A stretch of 55,113 nt of DNA from the NCBI GenBank assembly GCA_030609965.1, contig JAUWSQ010000012.1, positions 1 through 55,113 of the forward strand, written 5' to 3'. Position numbers and translations under genes: made by a program. The notes below the pieces were generated by a model. That model saw only the letters and a program-made list of their open reading frames with translations, was not told where the DNA came from and did no database searches. Position 1 is the first letter of the stretch. The number at the start of each line of letters is the position of its first letter. Of this stretch, positions 17,242 to 24,500 are shown piece after piece. This DNA is from Candidatus Fermentibacterota bacterium (GTDB lineage Bacteria; Fermentibacterota; Fermentibacteria; Fermentibacterales; JCC-6).

Positions 17242-18216
17242 TCAGTCCGTTCTCCAGCGAGTCCCTATATTTTCCAGTGGTTTTTTAATAGTCGATTTAC
17301 TGAACCCCAGAGCCTTTCCCTGCCAGGTATCCCTTTCTTTCATCTCTCCATGGATACTGTTCAGAATGTGCATCTTATGCAGAGACCATTGGGGCGCAAC
17401 TGTAAGCTTATCGGGGGCTTCCCCGGTGAGTCTTAGTATTACTACGTTCGGATCAGTGTGTTCAAGGAAAAGAATTACCATGTCAATGTATGTATCTATT
17501 CCCATAAGTTCGAATTCACCCGCTGCAAATCGCTCTTCAATAACTGTATTCTTCACAATATGCAGGTTCTGAAGCTTGACTCCATCTGCACCGGATTTTC
17601 TGATGAACGCGGCATCTGCAAGCACCGTTTCTCTGGTGGAACCGGGATAACCTATTATCATGTGGGCAGCGGAGAAGATTTTTCTTGCATGCAGGGCTAA
17701 AAAGGAATCAGCCGTATCAATGGATGCGTGGCATCTGTTCATATCTCTCAGAATTCTATCATCGGAAGTCTGCACACCTACTTCTATCCAGAGGAATGTC
17801 CGCATTGAAAGATCTTCAAGATAATCAAGCACGGATTCTGAAAGGCAGTCCGGACGTGTGCACAGTGACAGACCTACAACTCCCGGATATGCAAGAGCTT
17901 CGGAATAGAGGGTGTCCAGTTCGTACAGGTCTCCGTAAGTTGTTGTGTAATCCTGAAAGTAGGAAATGAAGCTGTTTACATTGAATCTCCATGTAATATA
18001 TCTGCATCCGTCGCTCAGCTGTTGAGTGATCGATTTGCCCTCTACATAGCTCTTCGGGTGGCTGGAATGGGGGTTGCAGAAGGTACATCCTTCGCTGCTT
18101 AGAGTTCCATCCCTGTTGGGACATGAAAATCCTCCCCAGAGGCCGACTTTGTATACTTTCCGTCCGAATACATGCCTGTAGAAACTGTTAAGGTTGCGAA
18201 TACGTTTATCTTCCAT
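17242..18216 (-). CDS. Radical SAM protein, YhcC/TIGR01212 family
   Basis: A 324-residue protein with the family's long-spaced cluster motif, CPNRDGTLSSEGCTFCNP, near residue 32, which should bind a 4Fe-4S cluster and SAM. It is followed by family blocks 'YFQDYTTTYGDLYELDTLYS', 'GLSLCTRPDCL' and 'WIEVGVQTSDDRILRDMNR'. The family's reaction is not well established. No signal or membrane segment. It is transcribed away from the N-acetyltransferase-like gene at 18292; the spacer is too short for a clear promoter call. Confidence 0.9.
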   Translation of the reverse strand: MEDKRIRNLNSFYRHVFGRKVYKVGLWGGFSCPNRDGTLSSEGCTFCNPHSSHPKSYVEGKSITQQLSDGCRYITWRFNVNSFISYFQDYTTTYGDLYELDTLYSEALAYPGVVGLSLCTRPDCLSESVLDYLEDLSMRTFLWIEVGVQTSDDRILRDMNRCHASIDTADSFLALHARKIFSAAHMIIGYPGSTRETVLADAAFIRKSGADGVKLQNLHIVKNTVIEERFAAGEFELMGIDTYIDMVILFLEHTDPNVVILRLTGEAPDKLTVAPQWSLHKMHILNSIHGEMKERDTWQGKALGFSKSTIKKPLENIGTRWRTD

Positions 18217-18291
18217 TAAACTTTCAACCTGTCATAAGGATTTCTGTGAAGATTGGAGTACCCACAGACTTGGACGAATGGAAATGGCCGG

Positions 18292-19107
18292 ATGTACGAT
18301 AAACAGAGGATGAGGCATGCTGCAGCCATGTTCTTCGATCATTTCTGTATATCGCCAGACGGCCCCGACAGGGATTCCCTCCGGATGATTCTGTTCCATT
18401 TCTCACATATTCCATGGGAAAACCTAACCAAGTTCCTGAATAAAGCACAGCTGTTTCCCGCAGAGAACAGGCTGAGGCTTGCGGATACTGTGATAAGCGA
18501 GCATATAGAAAAGGGAGCAGGAGGTACCTGTTTTTCCCTTACAGAAGCGCTTGGTGCAATTCTATCATTTGCCGGTTTTCAATGCCATCCTGTTATGGCT
18601 GATATGAAGCATGGCAAGAACATACACTGTGCTCTCTCAGTTATCGCTGAAGATGGAATACGGTTTCTGGCAGACCCCGGTTACCTGGTGCCGGAACCTG
18701 TTTTGATGGAGCCAGGGAAAACATCTCAGATTGAAACGTCATTACAGACGCTTGTCTGGGAACCGTCTGAAAGTGCTGATTCCTTTGATCTTTATTCCGT
18801 AAACGGTGATGTAAGGAACTGGAGATATCGTATCAGAATGGACCCTGTCAGCTCCACCGAATTCAGAAGTTACTGGCAGAGGTCATTCGATGCTACTGGC
18901 ATGAACAGCCTTCATCTGAACTGCAGAAGCGAAGAGGGAAGACTGTCGGCTCACAACCTGAACCTCCGCAGGGTAACTTCCCACGGCAATACGAACGAAA
19001 AGCTCAGGGACAGCTATCCCGGTAAGGTTGAGGAATATTTCGGTCTGAGCCGCGAAATAGCAGAAGCAGCCTATAAGGAATGGGAAAGATCATGCCTGGA
19101 CCGCTAG
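18292..19107 (+). CDS. Arylamine N-acetyltransferase-like protein
   Basis: About 271 residues from ATG 18292; a TTG at 18253 would add 13 residues and the next ATG is 18310. It has the NAT catalytic triad in order: Cys in GAGGTCFSLTEALG, His in KNIHCALSV and Asp in FLADPGYLVPEP. The N-terminal 'HFSHIPWENLTKFLN' also matches the family (usual 'IPFENL'). NATs move an acetyl group from acetyl-CoA to an amine, but family members in bacterial gene clusters can use other acyl groups or make amides, so the substrate is open. The last bases overlap the start of the DUF4416 gene, which suggests co-translation. Confidence 0.75.
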   Translation: MYDKQRMRHAAAMFFDHFCISPDGPDRDSLRMILFHFSHIPWENLTKFLNKAQLFPAENRLRLADTVISEHIEKGAGGTCFSLTEALGAILSFAGFQCHPVMADMKHGKNIHCALSVIAEDGIRFLADPGYLVPEPVLMEPGKTSQIETSLQTLVWEPSESADSFDLYSVNGDVRNWRYRIRMDPVSSTEFRSYWQRSFDATGMNSLHLNCRSEEGRLSAHNLNLRRVTSHGNTNEKLRDSYPGKVEEYFGLSREIAEAAYKEWERSCLDR

Positions 19108-19637
19108 ATGTTCTGCCTGTTATCCCGGTGATAAGCGTTATCTCCTCGGATGAAGGGTTGAAAAAGAAAACTGAACTCATCCTTGAATCACACTTCGGCA
19201 TAACGGACCTCAACAGCGGGCTCTACTCCTTCGATCTTTCGGATTACTACGAGGAGGAAATGGGAATTGAACTGACAAGGCAGTGGTTCAGTTTTAAAAT
19301 GCTCATGGATGCATCCCTTCTAGCCGAGTGGAAGCTTATCTGTGCCGATATTGAAGAGCAGTTCCTACTTGAGAGTGGAAACAGAAGTGTGAACATCGAT
19401 CCGGGATACCTGGACTACGGAAAACTGGTACTCGCGTCTTTCAAGAGCGCTCCCGATAAAATCTACATCGGCCGGGGGGTATGGGCGCATACCTGCCTGA
19501 GGTATGCCCATGGCCGGTTCACCGCGCCCGATCACAGCTTCCCTGATTTTATTGACGGGAGATTCAACGATTTCATGCTGCGTGTCAGAAGTAACTACCG
19601 CGAAATCCTGCGGTCATCCACTCATCCATTACATTAA
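19092..19637 (+). CDS. DUF4416 family protein
   Basis: About 181 residues. It shows the hallmark blocks of the uncharacterised DUF4416 family: 'SFDLSDYYEEEMGIELTRQW', 'NIDPGYLDYGKLVLASFK', 'KIYIGRGVWAHTCLRYAHGR' and 'HSFPDFIDGRFNDF'. No catalytic assignment is known to me. It starts inside the end of the preceding gene; ATG 19092 is used, while ATG 19080 would add four residues. Probably cytoplasmic. Confidence 0.85.
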   Translation: MPGPLDVLPVIPVISVISSDEGLKKKTELILESHFGITDLNSGLYSFDLSDYYEEEMGIELTRQWFSFKMLMDASLLAEWKLICADIEEQFLLESGNRSVNIDPGYLDYGKLVLASFKSAPDKIYIGRGVWAHTCLRYAHGRFTAPDHSFPDFIDGRFNDFMLRVRSNYREILRSSTHPLH

Positions 19638-19669
19638 CCAGGCACGTCTTCAGATTACCGGGAAGAGAC

Positions 19670-19697
19670 TTGACAGTTGGGGAATATATAATACATT
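19670..19697 (+). promoter_or_regulatory. Promoter of the arsR-hgcA-hgcB operon
   Basis: A perfect -35 TTGACA (19670-19675), a 16-bp spacer and a -10-like TACATT (19692-19697) lie 32 bp before the regulator's ATG. The -10 region is AT-rich with two ataat motifs (direct repeat, 19690-19704 region), a plausible place for binding by the ArsR-type protein. The operator itself is inference. Confidence 0.55.
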
Positions 19698-19728
19698 TGC
19701 ATAATGGCACAAACGTGAAAGTGTAAAT

Positions 19729-20076
19729 ATGAATAAACTAAATGAAAATGACTGCTGTTCGGGACTGGAAGATCTGCTCTTACCCAGGATGTTCAAGGCA
19801 CTTGGTGACCCAAACCGTGTATCCATACTGATCCACCTTGCAGAATGCTGTGCCCCCTGCAGTGTCAGCGAAGTTGCCGACTTTTGTCCTGTGGATCTTT
19901 CCGTGGTTTCCCGTCACCTGGCCATCCTCCGTGAGGCTGGTATTCTCGAGGCACAGAAACGCGGCAAGGAAGTTTACTACACAGTGTGCTCTCAGACTCT
20001 GGTCGATACTCTGCGAAGTATTGCCGACGCCATCGAATCCTGCTGTCCCGTGGATGCGAACCTTGAAGGAAACTAG
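19729..20076 (+). CDS. ArsR-family transcriptional regulator, Cys-rich
   Basis: A 115-residue winged-helix repressor: 'MFKALGDPNRVSILIHL', recognition region 'VDLSVVSRHLAILREAGILE' and wing 'AQKRGKEVYYTV'. It has nine Cys: 9/10, 40, 41, 44, 53, 87 and 105/106. The Cys40-41-44 group at the helix before the recognition helix resembles thiol metal/metalloid sites of ArsR-type sensors; Cys pairs at both ends add possible ligands. ArsR-like regulators next to hgcAB have been reported in mercury methylators. Its stop lies two bases before the hgcA ATG, so it is almost certainly co-transcribed and may respond to arsenic, mercury or another thiophilic metal; which one is not visible from sequence. 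Confidence 0.9.
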   Translation: MNKLNENDCCSGLEDLLLPRMFKALGDPNRVSILIHLAECCAPCSVSEVADFCPVDLSVVSRHLAILREAGILEAQKRGKEVYYTVCSQTLVDTLRSIADAIESCCPVDANLEGN

Positions 20077-20078
20077 TT

Positions 20079-21179
20079 ATGCTGCCTGAAAACAAAGGGG
20101 ATAACCCAGTTATGCCAGTCACCAGGCCACGGTCGAATCAGCGCTTCGTTATTGATATTATGGAGATCCCCGAAGGACCGGTACCTGTGGTTGATTCCCG
20201 CCTTACCCGGGTCGATCATTTGGGGACGATCAAGATCCGCCTGGGCTTAAACCGCATGGGCTACCTGATCGATCCCGGGTTGTATGCACTGGGCCGACCT
20301 GACAGCCATTCACCAGTCCTGGTGTCTGCGAACTATAAGCTGAGCTTTGATTATCTTCGGAGCGCCTTGACAGGTCGTTCTGCCTGGCTGCTGGTGCTGG
20401 ATACAAAGGGAGTTAATGTATGGTGCGCTGCCGGGAAGGGAACCTTTGGGACCGCGGAACTGGTTGCCAGAGTGGCAAGCAGCCGGCTGGCAGATTATGT
20501 CGACCACCGAACCTTGATCGTTCCGCAACTCGGTGCTCCTGGCATAGCCGCTCACCATGTTCGCCGACAGAGCGGATTCAGTGTGGTCTATGGGCCTGTT
20601 GAAGCAATGGATCTTCCAGCCTTCATGGACTCGGGGAACAGGGCTACTCCCGAAATGAGACGAAAAACCTTTGCTCTGAAAGATCGAGCTGTGTTGATAG
20701 GAGTGGAACTCAGTGCAGTCATTAAATACGGCTTTCCGCTGTGTCTGGCGATGTTCTTTCTTGCGGGGCTGGGATGGTCCGGAAATCTCTGGTCCAACAT
20801 GGTTTTCCACGGCACCCTTGCTGTGACCGCATTCATTGCATCCATTCTTGCCGGTGCTGTTGTAACACCCTTACTGCTTCCGTGGCTTCCGGGAAGGGCG
20901 TTCTCTATGAAAGGCCTTTCAGTCGGCCTTGCTCTTGCAGCATTGCATGGCGCAATCTGGTTGTCCCTGACCGCTGCACGGACGAACCACCTGGAGATTG
21001 GAGGCTGGATGCTGTCAGGCTCGGCCCTTGCCGCATTCCTGGCAATGAACTTCACCGGTGCATCGACCTTTACATCGCTTTCTGGTGTGAAGAAGGAGAT
21101 GCACTTTGCTCTGCCCCTGGAAATCGTTGGTGCCCTGATCGGACTTGTTATGATAATTGCTGCCCGGTTTGCAGCATGA
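20079..21179 (+). CDS. hgcA: Mercury methyltransferase corrinoid protein HgcA
   Basis: A 366-residue membrane protein. The soluble N-terminal half resembles the corrinoid domain of the CO-dehydrogenase/acetyl-CoA synthase CFeSP large subunit and carries the HgcA signature NVWCAAGKGTFGT at 113-125. Cys116 corresponds to the residue that acts as lower axial cobalt ligand in HgcA and is essential for methylating Hg(II). The C-terminal half has five hydrophobic helices (about 212-232, 244-268, 278-299, 307-327, 345-364), as expected for HgcA. The start ATG 20079 is preceded by GAAGGA and is two bases after the arsR stop. hgcB follows 11 bp downstream. Known role: transfers a methyl group from the corrinoid to inorganic mercury, giving methylmercury. 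All diagnostic residues are intact. Confidence 0.95.
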   Translation: MLPENKGDNPVMPVTRPRSNQRFVIDIMEIPEGPVPVVDSRLTRVDHLGTIKIRLGLNRMGYLIDPGLYALGRPDSHSPVLVSANYKLSFDYLRSALTGRSAWLLVLDTKGVNVWCAAGKGTFGTAELVARVASSRLADYVDHRTLIVPQLGAPGIAAHHVRRQSGFSVVYGPVEAMDLPAFMDSGNRATPEMRRKTFALKDRAVLIGVELSAVIKYGFPLCLAMFFLAGLGWSGNLWSNMVFHGTLAVTAFIASILAGAVVTPLLLPWLPGRAFSMKGLSVGLALAALHGAIWLSLTAARTNHLEIGGWMLSGSALAAFLAMNFTGASTFTSLSGVKKEMHFALPLEIVGALIGLVMIIAARFAA

Positions 21180-21190
21180 GGAGGCTGAAA

Positions 21191-21490
21191 ATGATCTACC
21201 TGCGCAATGTCGTCAGCCTGGAACTGGATAGAGACAAATGTACAAGCTGCGGCGCCTGTCTGAAGGTTTGTCCGCATAATGTATTGGCGCGCAATGGGGA
21301 CTTTGTGCAGATCGTTAACCGGGATGCCTGCATTGAGTGTGGTGCCTGTGCTATGAACTGCGAATCTGAAGCTATCCGAGTCCAGTCTGGAGTGGGTTGT
21401 GCAGCCGCCGTCCTCAACGTCATGATCGGCCGGACTTCGACCCCCTGCTGCGGTTCATTGGACGAATCCTGCACAATCAGTTGCTGCTGA
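21191..21490 (+). CDS. hgcB: HgcB, ferredoxin partner of HgcA
   Basis: A 99-residue 2[4Fe-4S] ferredoxin. Cluster motifs are Cys17-20-23-27 (CTSCGACLKVCP) and Cys47-50-53-57 (CIECGACAMNC, the HgcB-typical form). Cys70 in GVGCAAAVLN matches the conserved lone Cys of HgcB. The C-terminus is Cys-rich: Cys86/87, Cys94 and a terminal Cys98/99 pair, as in known HgcB, where the terminal pair is thought to bind Hg(II) and pass it on. HgcB is thought to reduce the HgcA corrinoid. The start ATG 21191 is chosen for the GAGGAGG site just upstream. The extra Cys86/87 pair is worth noting, since it gives two vicinal pairs. Confidence 0.95.
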   Translation: MIYLRNVVSLELDRDKCTSCGACLKVCPHNVLARNGDFVQIVNRDACIECGACAMNCESEAIRVQSGVGCAAAVLNVMIGRTSTPCCGSLDESCTISCC

Positions 21491-21575
21491 CAGCACCGAC
21501 CAATGCCGGATTCTGAGATCAATCCTGGTATGATTCGTCTTCCTATATAAGAGTAAGTATACGCTCTGTCAATTC

Positions 21576-21605
21576 TTGACAATACTGTTATCTAATTGAT
21601 ACATT
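21576..21605 (+). promoter_or_regulatory. Promoter of the Trm112-methyltransferase gene
   Basis: TTGACA (21576-21581), an 18-bp spacer and TACATT (21600-21605), 38 bp before the ATG at 21644. The hexamers are the same as in the hgc promoter at 19670, so both may be read by the same sigma factor. No terminator hairpin is evident between hgcB and this promoter. Confidence 0.5.
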
Positions 21606-21643
21606 AGAGTTTACGCATTCATAAAAATAGAAGGGGATTATTC

Positions 21644-22657
21644 ATGCAGATTTCAGCTCTGGAATATCTCAGATGCCCCGAATGCAGGGAGCATCTTTCA
21701 ATGCAGGACATGACAAAGCGAAAATGTGATATCAGATCAGGTACTATGGAATGTACCGGATGCAGCCATAAGTATCCGGTAATAATGGGCCGGCCGGCCC
21801 TGCTGCCTGATGGGGCGGTCAATATCTGGCAGGCTCCTCTTGATGAAGCTCTGGGAGTACCGCCCGGCACTCCAGTGAATGGAGCATTGTCTGTGAACAG
21901 GCTGAAAGAGATCGGGATTGAGAGAGCAATTGAGATCCTTCGCAATAGGAGTACAAATTCAGAATTGATTGAATCAGATCCGAACATGGTCACAAAAGTA
22001 CTGCTTGGCAGAGCAAGGTACAGGATCTCGGGGGAATGGTTCAAACACTGTGGAAGAAATGAGCGATTGCTTGATTTCCCTGCGAAGGGTGGAGGTAATT
22101 ATTACATCTTCAGAGAATTTATGAACACGGTACAGGGGACACAACCAGAGTATCTGATCGACCTTCTTTCCGGAGGGGGTTACGGAGTAACGCATCAGGC
22201 GTTCGGGAACAGGGAGTTGAGACGGATAGCTGCAGTTGAACGGGATTTGAATTGCCTTTGGAGCATGCAATACAGATTCAAGCATATCGGGCTGAATTCA
22301 ATCAGTGAATCAATCGGCGGTGATGTACGCAGGCTTCCCATAGCATCTGAGAGTTTTGATACCGCAATGACCCTGCAGGGACTTGTTGAACTGTATGGAA
22401 TCAGAGGATTCATCAAGGAAGCATACAGGGTTCTAAGACAGGGCGGCTACTACGTTGCCCACTATTCGGAAGATCCTGTAACATATGATATTCTGTCACT
22501 GTCCGATCTCAGAAAGTTTGCACTGGCAGCTGATCTGTATGCCGGGCATGAGCAGTTCATTGAGGCGGCAGAAGAAAACGGATTCGGAGTTATCAGTACA
22601 CGGGTTTTCGAAGGTACGAAGGCAAAAAAACGAATTACTGTATTCAGAAAAATGTAA
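21644..22657 (+). CDS. SAM-dependent methyltransferase with N-terminal Trm112-like zinc domain
   Basis: A 337-residue protein. The N-terminus is a Trm112-type zinc-binding domain (ALEYLRCPECREHL ... CTGCSHKYPVIMGRPALLPD, four Cys). A linker region follows, then a class I methyltransferase fold: motif I 'YLIDLLSGGGYG' (about 166-177), an acidic strand 'GDVRRLPIASESFDTA' and 'EAYRVLRQGGYYVAHYSE'. The Gly-rich motif I has Leu-Leu-Ser where D-x-G-x-G is usual, still compatible with SAM binding. The substrate is unknown. It lies 153 bp after hgcB with its own promoter, so a link with mercury methylation is only positional. The closest general types are small-molecule or quinone methyltransferases. 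Confidence 0.8.
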   Translation: MQISALEYLRCPECREHLSMQDMTKRKCDIRSGTMECTGCSHKYPVIMGRPALLPDGAVNIWQAPLDEALGVPPGTPVNGALSVNRLKEIGIERAIEILRNRSTNSELIESDPNMVTKVLLGRARYRISGEWFKHCGRNERLLDFPAKGGGNYYIFREFMNTVQGTQPEYLIDLLSGGGYGVTHQAFGNRELRRIAAVERDLNCLWSMQYRFKHIGLNSISESIGGDVRRLPIASESFDTAMTLQGLVELYGIRGFIKEAYRVLRQGGYYVAHYSEDPVTYDILSLSDLRKFALAADLYAGHEQFIEAAEENGFGVISTRVFEGTKAKKRITVFRKM

Positions 22658-22659
22658 GA

Positions 22660-22833
22660 TCAGGCGCCAAGCATATCCTTTGTTTTTTTCGCAATTCCTA
22701 CTAAGAAAAGGATAGAGACCAGAGCGCCTCCTGCAAGAATTAACCATATCTTTTCATATGCTCCCGTGCCTTTCAATGCAAGCGAACAGCCAAGGATTAC
22801 TGATCCCCAGATGATAGCGTATTCCGGGTACAA
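22660..22833 (-). pseudogene. Small membrane protein ORF, possibly broken
   Basis: The minus strand encodes 57 residues with two hydrophobic helices: YPEYAIIWGSVILGCSLAL, then WLILAGGALVSILFLVGIA and a basic end KKTKDMLGA. This is typical of a small inner-membrane protein. The only start is TTG at 22833 with no ribosome site. Directly before it is an in-frame TAG (22834-22836), beyond which the frame stays open with protein-like sequence (FNPTSSEEIFDDQKETYQY) back to the icd stop region. It may be a gene interrupted by an amber codon. It is convergent with the methyltransferase gene. No family recognised. Confidence 0.45.
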
Positions 22834-22913
22834 CTATGTGAACTTATACTGATATGTTTCTTTCTGATCATCGAAGATTTCTTCTGAGGAGGTTGGATTA
22901 AACTGAATAACGA

Positions 22914-24257
22914 TTACATACGATCAATAATGGAATCACCAAAACCTGAACAGGAGACTTCGGTAACATCCTCTCTGCCTTCCCTCTTCATTAATCGGGC
23001 CAGATCGTACGTGACATAACCGTCAATTATGGACTTCTCAATTCCTCGAATCACCAGTTCTGCAGCTTTTCCCCAGCTCATGTATTCAAGCATCATAACG
23101 GCTGAAAGCAGTAATGACCCGGGATTGACCTTATCCATGCCCGTGTATTTTGGAGCAGTCCCATGAGTTGCTTCAAACAGCGCTATGTCATCTGACATAT
23201 TGGCTCCCGGACCAAGACCCAATCCGCCTACGAGCGCTATTGCAGCATCAGAAAGGTAATCACCATTGAGGTTGGGGAGTGCAAGTACCGAGTATTCATC
23301 CGGACGGGTCTGGATCTGCTGGAATATCGAATCGGCAATTCTGTCCTTTATAAGAATCATTCCTTCCGGGATTTTCCCATCATACTTATCCCATAATTCT
23401 TTTTCGCTTATGGTCACGTCGTCGAATTCCCGCTTTGCCAGTTCGTAACCCCATTTACAGAATGAACCTTCAGTGAACTTCATAATATTGCCTTTGTGAA
23501 CCAGTGTAACTGATGGGAGATTATGATCAACCGCCCACTGTATCGCCTTCCGCACAAGCCTCTCGGTACCGAAAACGGATATAGGTTTTACACCGATACC
23601 AGAATCAGTGCGAATCTGCCTGCCCGTTCTCTCTTTTATAAGTTGAATTATCGCAAGGGCGGTATCGCTTCCGCATTCAAAGTCAAATCCGGCGTAAACA
23701 TCTTCCGTATTCTCTCGGAATAGTATGAAATCCACCTTATCTGCATACTTGTTCGGAGCTGGTACTCCCTTGAAATACTTAACAGGACGAACGCATGCGA
23801 AGAGATCAAGATATTGGCGAAAACGCACATTGATGGAACGGAATCTCTCACATACTCCATCATCATTTCCGCATTTATCACAGATACCAGAATGATACTG
23901 CTGGTTAGAGCAATGAAGACAAACATGAGTCTCTTCACCTATTGGCGTCGTGTAAGGTCCCTTTATCGCAATTTTAAGATATCTTATAGCCTCTACTGTT
24001 TCATCCGGGAATTCACTTCCATACTGCTGGAGCCCCTGGAGTCCTGCGAATAGCTGGCACCATGCGATTTTCTTCGTTCCCCCATAGGCTTTTTCCACAG
24101 CCCTGTCAACGACTTTCTGCATAACTGGAGTAATATCGATGCCGATGCCATCACCACGGAGGTATCCGATGATTGGATAGCATCCAATAACCGGTTTGCC
24201 ATTATTGATCTCTATCAGATCACCTTCGGGAATATTCACTTTCTTAAATTCCTGCAT
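22914..24257 (-). CDS. icd: Isocitrate dehydrogenase (NADP type) with Cys-rich insertion
   Basis: A 447-residue decarboxylating dehydrogenase converting isocitrate to 2-oxoglutarate. Bacterial Icd blocks are present: 'IGYLRGDGIGIDITPVMQKV', 'AIKGPYTTPIG', 'RSINVRFRQYLDLFACVRPV', 'ILFRENTEDVYAG', 'TLVHKGNIMKFTEGSF', and the coenzyme site 'HGTAPKYTGMDKVNPGS', whose Lys-Tyr pair indicates NADP. Unusual: between TTPIG and the substrate-binding Ser141 (equivalent to E. coli Ser113) there is a roughly 30-residue insertion with CLHC (113-116), CDKC (126-129) and Cys136. It looks like a zinc knuckle placed directly at the active-site loop. The gene is transcribed divergently from gltA-acn. Confidence 0.93.
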   Translation of the reverse strand: MQEFKKVNIPEGDLIEINNGKPVIGCYPIIGYLRGDGIGIDITPVMQKVVDRAVEKAYGGTKKIAWCQLFAGLQGLQQYGSEFPDETVEAIRYLKIAIKGPYTTPIGEETHVCLHCSNQQYHSGICDKCGNDDGVCERFRSINVRFRQYLDLFACVRPVKYFKGVPAPNKYADKVDFILFRENTEDVYAGFDFECGSDTALAIIQLIKERTGRQIRTDSGIGVKPISVFGTERLVRKAIQWAVDHNLPSVTLVHKGNIMKFTEGSFCKWGYELAKREFDDVTISEKELWDKYDGKIPEGMILIKDRIADSIFQQIQTRPDEYSVLALPNLNGDYLSDAAIALVGGLGLGPGANMSDDIALFEATHGTAPKYTGMDKVNPGSLLLSAVMMLEYMSWGKAAELVIRGIEKSIIDGYVTYDLARLMKREGREDVTEVSCSGFGDSIIDRM

Positions 24258-24410
24258 TCCAAACCTCCTGAGCTTATGACAATTTAGTTTTTAATATATC
24301 TCATAGCTGCAAACCGGCAAATACCGAGTCTCAGAAGCAATATTTAAATGAATTCAGAAGTGATTTCGTACACTTGGATTAATTAAAGAAACGAACTATA
24401 TATTTTATTA

Positions 24411-24448
24411 ATGAATGAAGGCACTTGCATTTGTATTTCTTCATTCAT
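24411..24448. promoter_or_regulatory. Inverted repeat in the gltA leader
   Basis: Perfect 10-bp arms (atgaatgaag at 24411-24420, cttcattcat at 24439-24448) separated by 18 bp, about 50 bp before the gltA ATG, in the 243-bp spacer shared with icd. It may be an operator dyad or an mRNA hairpin; no regulator is identified. The rest of the spacer is AT-rich without clear sites. Confidence 0.45.
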
Positions 24449-24500
24449 ATTCTTTACAAATGTTAATGTCATATTCGAAAATCATTGCAAAGGAGGAATA

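Noticed and set aside
20741..21190. In-frame extension upstream of hgcB giving a 249-residue protein
   Set aside because: It runs out of frame through the hgcA membrane domain; the ATG at 21191 has a GAGGAGG site and gives the normal HgcB length.
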